This document shows positions 59,178 through 64,000 of a DNA stretch of 64,000 nt, in pieces. A program made the translations under genes and the position numbers. The notes under the pieces are model-generated. The model saw only the letters and a program-made list of their open reading frames with translations, was not told where the DNA came from and searched no databases. The stretch comes from Carboxydothermus pertinax (GTDB taxonomy: Bacteria; Bacillota; Z-2901; Carboxydothermales; Carboxydothermaceae), in assembly GCF_001950255.1 (NCBI RefSeq), contig NZ_BDJK01000055.1:114509-178508 (forward strand), in the 5' to 3' direction. The stretch's first letter is position 1; every line of letters starts with the position of its first letter.

Positions 59178-59195
59178 TGAATGAGTATTCATTCA
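59178..59195. promoter_or_regulatory. FadR-type operator
   Basis: An 18-base palindrome TGAATGAGTATTCATTCA lies 38 bases past the -10 box and 26 before the start codon. It matches the Bacillus FadR box TGAATGAMTANTCATTCA at every position but one. Binding there would block transcription; long-chain acyl-CoA would release it. Confidence 0.85.
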
Positions 59196-59220
59196 GATTT
59201 TAATTTAAGGAGGGATGAGG

Positions 59221-61638
59221 GTGTACAAAATTAACAAAGTGGGGGTTATCGGCTCAGGTATTATGGGAAGCGGCATTGCGGCACTTTTAACCAATACCGG
59301 GATTCCGGTAGTTTTATTGGATATTGTACCGTTTAATTTAACCCCCGAAGAGGAAAAAAAGGGACTTACGTTAGAAAGCCCCGAAGTTCGGTACCGGATT
59401 GTCAGAGGGGGGTTGGAAGCGGCGAAAAAAGCATCGCCAGCAGCTTTTGCGGTGCCGGAAAATGCGGAGTTAATTACTATTGGCAATTTAGAGGATGATT
59501 TACACCTTTTAAAGGATTGTGATTGGGTTGTAGAAGTAGTTGTAGAAAATCTTGAGGTGAAGAAAAACCTCTTTACCAAAATTGCTCCATACCTAAAACC
59601 TAGTGCAATTATTAGTACCAATACTTCCGGGATTTCAGTAAATAAAATGACTGAACATATGCCTTTAGAGTTTCGTCAGCATTTCTTGGGGACCCACTTT
59701 TTTAACCCGCCACGGTACATGAAGCTTTTGGAAATTATTCCGGGTAACGATACCAAACCGGAAATTGTAGATTTTATGGCGAAATTTGGCGAGCGGGTAT
59801 TGGGAAAAGGGATTGTTTTTGCTAAAGATACCCCAAACTTCATAGGCAACCGAATTGGCGTTTACGGTATCTTAGAAACGATGAAAGCTCTCGAGAAAGG
59901 TTATCCGGTGGAAGCGGTAGATGCGCTAACAGGGCCAGTTTTAGGTAGACCCAATAGCGCTACTTTCCGCACTGCAGATTTGGTTGGTCTTGATACTTTA
60001 GTTCATGTCGCGAAAAATGTCTATGATAATGTAACCGATCCCCGGGAAAAGGAACTTTTCCGGGTACCGGAGTTTTTGGAAAAAATGGTAGCTAATAAAC
60101 TTTTAGGGGATAAGACCGGTAGTGGTTTTTATAAAAAAGTAAAAACTGAAGCGGGTAAAGAAATCTTAAGTTTAGATGTAAAAACATTGGAATATAAGCC
60201 CCAGGAAAAGGTTAAATATCCTTCTTTAGAAGCGGCTAAAGCTGCTGAAGGTTTAAAGGCTAAAATTCAAACGCTGGTGTTTGGCAAAGACGAAGGCGCT
60301 GCTTTAGTTTGGCGGATTCTGAAAAAAACCTTATTATATGCGGCTTCTAAAATACCTGAAATTGCCGATGATATTGTTAATATTGACCGGGCCATGCGCT
60401 GGGGCTTTAACTGGCAGTTAGGTCCCTTTGAAACCTGGGATGCAATAGGGGTAGAAAAAACTGTAGCCAGGATGCGGGAAGAAGGAGAAGCAATTCCGCC
60501 AATTGTGGAAAAACTGTTAGCCAAAGGGTACAAAAGTTTCTACAAATATGAAAACGGTGTGAGCTATTATTTCGATCTTGCTACCGAGGATTACAAGGCA
60601 ATTGATCTTCCTAAAGAGTTTTATGTAATTAAGGATTTAAAAGCGCAAAACAAAGTTATTTTTGAGAATCAGGGAGCATCTTTAATTGATATTGGAGATG
60701 AAGTAGCCCTTTTAGAATTCCACTCTAAGAGCAACTCTATTGGTGATGATGTCCTTTCTATGATTAGAAAAGCCACAGCAGAGGTAAGTAAAAACTGGCG
60801 CGGCCTTGTTATTGGTAATGATGGTAAAAACTTCTCGGTAGGTGCAAACTTAGCTTTAATCTTAATGACCATTGAGGATGAAGATTGGGACGAATTAGAT
60901 TATATGGTTAAGACCTTCCAGGACAGCCTTTTAACTTTAAAATACTGCGATAAGCCAGTTATAGCTGCTCCCTTTGGTATGACCGTGGGTGGTGGCTGTG
61001 AGGTTTGTCTGGCTTCGGACGGAATTCAAGCTGCAGCAGAAACATATATGGGTTTAGTTGAGGTGGGGGTAGGTTTGGTGCCCGCCGGAGGTGGCTTAAA
61101 AGAGCTGGTTTACCGGATGTCTGAGTATGCCAACGATACCAGTGGCTGGCGAGTTGCTGGAGCGGTAGATTATAAGCCGTTCATTTTCCGTGCCTTTGAA
61201 TTGGTAGCTACCGCGCGGGTGTCTACCAGTGGGCAGGAAGCAAAGAAGCTGGGATTCTTAAGACCTTCCGATGGCGTTACTATGAACCGGGATTACCTGA
61301 TTCACGATGCCAAAGAACGGGTACTCCATTTATCTAAGATGGGTTATCGTCCACCGGTACCTAAACCGGTAAAAGTGCTTGGTACTTCCGGTTATGCGGC
61401 CTTAGCTTCGGTTATTCATAATATGAAAGAAGGCAATTTCATCAGCGAATATGATGCTCATATTGCTAAGAAGATTGCTTATGTTTTAACCGGCGGTAAT
61501 GTTTACCCGGGAACTTATGTGACGGAACAATATCTCTTAGATTTAGAGAGGGAAGCGTTTTTAAGTTTAGCAGGTGAGCGGAAGACCCAGGAGCGGATTC
61601 GCCATATGCTATTAAAGAATAAACCGCTTAGAAATTAG
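59221..61638 (+). CDS. fadN: 3-hydroxyacyl-CoA dehydrogenase / enoyl-CoA hydratase
   Basis: An 805-residue bifunctional beta-oxidation enzyme. [21 protein letters not shown] is the NAD-binding motif; [12 protein letters not shown] and [19 protein letters not shown] with the catalytic histidine, and GNRIGVYG complete the dehydrogenase (1-300). Residues about 330-440 repeat the C-terminal helical domain. Residues about 480-760 carry a crotonase domain ([34 protein letters not shown]). This is the B. subtilis FadN arrangement. AAGGAGG with 7-base spacing supports GTG 59221; ATG 59215 overlaps that site. Confidence 0.94.
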   Translation: MYKINKVGVIGSGIMGSGIAALLTNTGIPVVLLDIVPFNLTPEEEKKGLTLESPEVRYRIVRGGLEAAKKASPAAFAVPENAELITIGNLEDDLHLLKDCDWVVEVVVENLEVKKNLFTKIAPYLKPSAIISTNTSGISVNKMTEHMPLEFRQHFLGTHFFNPPRYMKLLEIIPGNDTKPEIVDFMAKFGERVLGKGIVFAKDTPNFIGNRIGVYGILETMKALEKGYPVEAVDALTGPVLGRPNSATFRTADLVGLDTLVHVAKNVYDNVTDPREKELFRVPEFLEKMVANKLLGDKTGSGFYKKVKTEAGKEILSLDVKTLEYKPQEKVKYPSLEAAKAAEGLKAKIQTLVFGKDEGAALVWRILKKTLLYAASKIPEIADDIVNIDRAMRWGFNWQLGPFETWDAIGVEKTVARMREEGEAIPPIVEKLLAKGYKSFYKYENGVSYYFDLATEDYKAIDLPKEFYVIKDLKAQNKVIFENQGASLIDIGDEVALLEFHSKSNSIGDDVLSMIRKATAEVSKNWRGLVIGNDGKNFSVGANLALILMTIEDEDWDELDYMVKTFQDSLLTLKYCDKPVIAAPFGMTVGGGCEVCLASDGIQAAAETYMGLVEVGVGLVPAGGGLKELVYRMSEYANDTSGWRVAGAVDYKPFIFRAFELVATARVSTSGQEAKKLGFLRPSDGVTMNRDYLIHDAKERVLHLSKMGYRPPVPKPVKVLGTSGYAALASVIHNMKEGNFISEYDAHIAKKIAYVLTGGNVYPGTYVTEQYLLDLEREAFLSLAGERKTQERIRHMLLKNKPLRN

Positions 61639-61649
61639 GAGGTGAAGCT

Positions 61650-62822
61650 ATGCGTGAAGCGGTAATTGTAAAAGCTTTAAGGACTCCTGTAGGGAAAGCT
61701 CCTCGCGGAAAATTAAGAAATACTCGTCCCGAGGACTTGGGTGCCCTGGTTATAAAAGAAATTATCAATCAGACGGGAATCAACCCGGAAATTATTGAGG
61801 ATGTTATCATTGGCTGTGCCTTTCCCGAAGCGGAACAGGGGATGAACTTAGGAAGAATCGTAGCATTAAGAGCAGGTTTACCTTATTCGGTGCCGGGGGT
61901 AACGGTCAACCGCTTTTGCTCTTCTGGCTTAAATGCCATTGCTGATGCCGCCATGAAAATTATGACCGGCATGAGCGATGTAGTAATTGCTGGTGGCATT
62001 GAAAGCATGAGTATGGTACCGATGGGCGGAAATGACCTCCTGCCTAACCCGGAATTAATGAACTTTATGCCTGATGCTTATCTCAGTATGGGTCTAACTG
62101 CGGAAAATGTAGCAACTCGTTATAGTATTTCCCGGGAAGAGCAGGATGAATTTGCTTATCAAAGCCATATGAAAGCTAAAGAAGCTATTTTAAATGGAAA
62201 ATTTAAAGAGGAAATTGTGCCAGTGCCGGTGGTAGAAAAAATCTTTGATGGTAAAAAGGTTGTGGAAAAAACCGCAATGTTTGAAATCGATGAAGGACCA
62301 CGGTTTGATACTACCATTGAGGCCCTTGGCCGCTTAAAACCTGTATTTCGTCTTGGTGGCTCGGTTACAGCCGGTAACTCTTCCCAAACCAGTGATGGAG
62401 CAGCAGCTGCTTTATTAATGTCGGCGGAAAAAGCCGAAGAGCTAGGCTTAAAACCTGTCGCGGTATTTCGTTCCTTTGCCGTTGGTGGAGTTGAACCAGA
62501 AGTTATGGGGATTGGACCGGTGGTAGCAATTCCTAAAGCCTTAAAATTAGCTGGAATAACTTTAGACCAGGTAGAGGTGTTTGAATTAAATGAAGCCTTT
62601 GCTGCTCAGGCTTTGGCGGTTATAAAAACGTTAGGAATTGATCCCGCCAAAGTAAACCCTAACGGTGGCGCTATCGCTCTTGGCCATCCCCTTGGATGTA
62701 CGGGAGCTAAATTAACGGCGACGCTTTTATCCGAAATGCAGCGGAGAAAAGCCAAATACGGTGTTGTTTCTATGTGTATCGGTGGCGGTATGGGCGCTGC
62801 CGGAGTTTTTGAATTAATTTAA
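61650..62822 (+). CDS. fadA: Acetyl-CoA acyltransferase (beta-ketothiolase)
   Basis: A 390-residue thiolase with [15 protein letters not shown] (acyl-cysteine), [25 protein letters not shown] (catalytic histidine) and [10 protein letters not shown] (second cysteine). It performs the thiolytic step of beta-oxidation and follows the hydratase/dehydrogenase by 11 bases. AGGAGGTG precedes ATG 61650. Confidence 0.95.
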   Translation: MREAVIVKALRTPVGKAPRGKLRNTRPEDLGALVIKEIINQTGINPEIIEDVIIGCAFPEAEQGMNLGRIVALRAGLPYSVPGVTVNRFCSSGLNAIADAAMKIMTGMSDVVIAGGIESMSMVPMGGNDLLPNPELMNFMPDAYLSMGLTAENVATRYSISREEQDEFAYQSHMKAKEAILNGKFKEEIVPVPVVEKIFDGKKVVEKTAMFEIDEGPRFDTTIEALGRLKPVFRLGGSVTAGNSSQTSDGAAAALLMSAEKAEELGLKPVAVFRSFAVGGVEPEVMGIGPVVAIPKALKLAGITLDQVEVFELNEAFAAQALAVIKTLGIDPAKVNPNGGAIALGHPLGCTGAKLTATLLSEMQRRKAKYGVVSMCIGGGMGAAGVFELI

Positions 62823-62842
62823 ATTAATTGGGAGGGGTTTTG

Positions 62843-64000
62843 ATGTCGGACATTTTAAAAGGTGGCGAATTTTTACTAAAAGATGTTGAGCCGCAGTCAA
62901 TTTTTTCACCGGAAGATTTTACCGAAGAGCATCGGATGATGATGAAAATGGTAAAAGATTTTATAACTAATGAAGTTGTACCTAAAAATGAGGAAATAGA
63001 AAACCAGGTTGAAGGTGTAGTACCTGAATTAATGCGCAAAGCCGGGGAATTAGGGCTTCTGTCAGTAGATATTCCTGAAGCTTACGGAGGTATGGAGCTA
63101 GATAAAGTAAGTACAGTTATTGTTACGGAAAATGTTTCAGGTCAGGGTAGTTTTGCTACAGCCCATGGCGCTCACACGGGGATTGGAACCTTACCAATTG
63201 TTTATTTTGGTACGGAAGAACAGAAGAAAAAATATTTACCTGGCCTTGCCAGCGGGGAAAAAGTGGCTGCCTACTGCTTAACCGAACCCGGTTCTGGGTC
63301 CGATGCGTTAGCAGCTAAGACGAAAGCGGTATTAAGTGAAGATGGTAAATACTACATCTTAAACGGTACCAAACAATTTATAACCAATGCGGGATTTGCC
63401 GATGTGTTTATTGTTTATGCCAAGGTAGATGGGGATAAATTTACGGCCTTTATTGTCGAACGGGATTTTCCCGGGGTATCTTTTGGGCCGGAAGAAAAGA
63501 AAATGGGAATTAAAGGTTCTTCCACCCGTCAGGTTATTTTAGAAGATGTGAAAGTACCGGTAGAAAATGTCCTTGGGGAAGTAGGGAAGGGTCATGTTAT
63601 TGCTTTTAACATTTTAAACATTGGTAGGTTTAAACTTGGGGCTGGTTGTGCAGGCTCCTGTAAACTAGCGCTTAATTCTGCAGTTAAGTATGCTACAGAA
63701 AGAAGTCAGTTTGGCCAGCCCATTGCCAACTTTGGTTTGATTAAAAATAAAATTGGACGGATGGCAACATATGCTTTTGCAGCGGAGAGCATGGTTTACC
63801 GGACTGCCGGAATGATGGATAAAATTTTGGGGGATGTTAAAGGTAAATCTGGGGCAGAGGTTGCAAAAGGCATTGAAGAGTATGCTCTTGAATATTCCAT
63901 AAATAAAGTATTTGCATCCGAAGCTTTAGATTTTGTTGTGGATGAAACGGTACAAATTTATGGTGGTTATGGCTATACCCAGGAATACCCTGCTGAAAAG
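62843..64000 (+). CDS. fadE: Acyl-CoA dehydrogenase, N-terminal part (runs off window)
   Basis: An open frame from ATG 62843 (GGGAGGGG site) to the window edge, 386 codons. EEHRMMMKMVKDFITNEVVPKNEEIE, AYCLTEPGSGSDALAAKT (FAD and substrate contact), KQFITNAGFADVFIVYAK, GIKGSSTRQVILEDVKVPVENVLG, RSQFGQPIANF and VQIYGGYGYTQEYPAEK define the acyl-CoA dehydrogenase fold. The remaining length suggests the longer FadE-like form. It oxidises acyl-CoA to enoyl-CoA, the first step for the two preceding enzymes in this operon. Confidence 0.94.
   Translation, partial: MSDILKGGEFLLKDVEPQSIFSPEDFTEEHRMMMKMVKDFITNEVVPKNEEIENQVEGVVPELMRKAGELGLLSVDIPEAYGGMELDKVSTVIVTENVSGQGSFATAHGAHTGIGTLPIVYFGTEEQKKKYLPGLASGEKVAAYCLTEPGSGSDALAAKTKAVLSEDGKYYILNGTKQFITNAGFADVFIVYAKVDGDKFTAFIVERDFPGVSFGPEEKKMGIKGSSTRQVILEDVKVPVENVLGEVGKGHVIAFNILNIGRFKLGAGCAGSCKLALNSAVKYATERSQFGQPIANFGLIKNKIGRMATYAFAAESMVYRTAGMMDKILGDVKGKSGAEVAKGIEEYALEYSINKVFASEALDFVVDETVQIYGGYGYTQEYPAEK

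Overview
The window is chromosomal DNA of a thermophilic, anaerobic, spore-lineage Firmicute. It most resembles Carboxydothermus; that is from memory of gene content and could not be checked here. Supporting signs are moderate-to-low GC with short intergenic gaps, strong GGAGG-type ribosome binding sites with frequent GTG/TTG starts, a YtaF sporulation membrane protein, a tungsten-type aldehyde:ferredoxin oxidoreductase, a 12-haem secreted cytochrome, pyruvoyl-dependent polyamine synthesis, and TTGACA/TATAAT promoters.

Layout. 1-2300 is a mobile-element graveyard: the 3' end of an IS256-type transposase with a palindromic tail, a decayed piece of the IS that is intact at about 19.7-21.1 kb, and one AT-rich orphan gene. 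2363-4438 is a DUF255 thioredoxin-fold protein. 4452-12776 is a defence island: a leftward PIN/Phd toxin-antitoxin pair, then a rightward jetABCD operon (Wadjet, an SMC-type anti-plasmid system) followed by a fused nucleotidyltransferase-HEPN gene and a strong terminator. 13.3-16.5 kb is a tungsten-enzyme cassette (four-cluster ferredoxin, aldehyde oxidoreductase, two near-identical MoaD-like carriers). It is flanked by two copies of one gene junction, which suggests duplication followed by insertion or deletion. 17.1-21.1 kb holds a drug-type ABC exporter, a truncated UvrD-like helicase and the complete IS.

21.2-38.3 kb is mainly housekeeping: DNA repair and replication (dinB, polA, mutM), coaE, a lytic transglycosylase, a secreted nuclease, a biotin transporter under an apparent BirA operator, a winged-helix protein with an AT-hook tail, an HD-GYP sensor, an SRAP protein and a class A PBP. 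38.4-50.6 kb contains a thiolase, a cobalt/nickel ECF transporter (cbiMNQO) behind an attenuator-like leader, an acyl-CoA ligase, an NRAMP transporter, truD, an NhaC antiporter and a GH15 enzyme. 50.6-52.8 kb is a polyamine operon (arginine to agmatine to putrescine to spermidine). 52.9-53.5 kb is a five-tRNA operon (Asp, Phe, Gly, Cys, Leu); two further tRNA-Leu genes lie at 22.2 and 35.7 kb. 53.5-64.0 kb holds a LysE exporter, an acyl-CoA ligase, the multihaem cytochrome with a lipoprotein, and a beta-oxidation operon (hydroxyacyl-CoA dehydrogenase/enoyl hydratase, thiolase, acyl-CoA dehydrogenase running off the end) preceded by a near-perfect FadR-type palindrome.

The most notable system is the complete Wadjet operon coupled to a fused MNT-HEPN gene and set back to back with a PIN toxin-antitoxin module. 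Other items of interest are the duplicated junction around the tungsten-enzyme cassette and several regulatory leaders (cbiM, ytaF, cytochrome).
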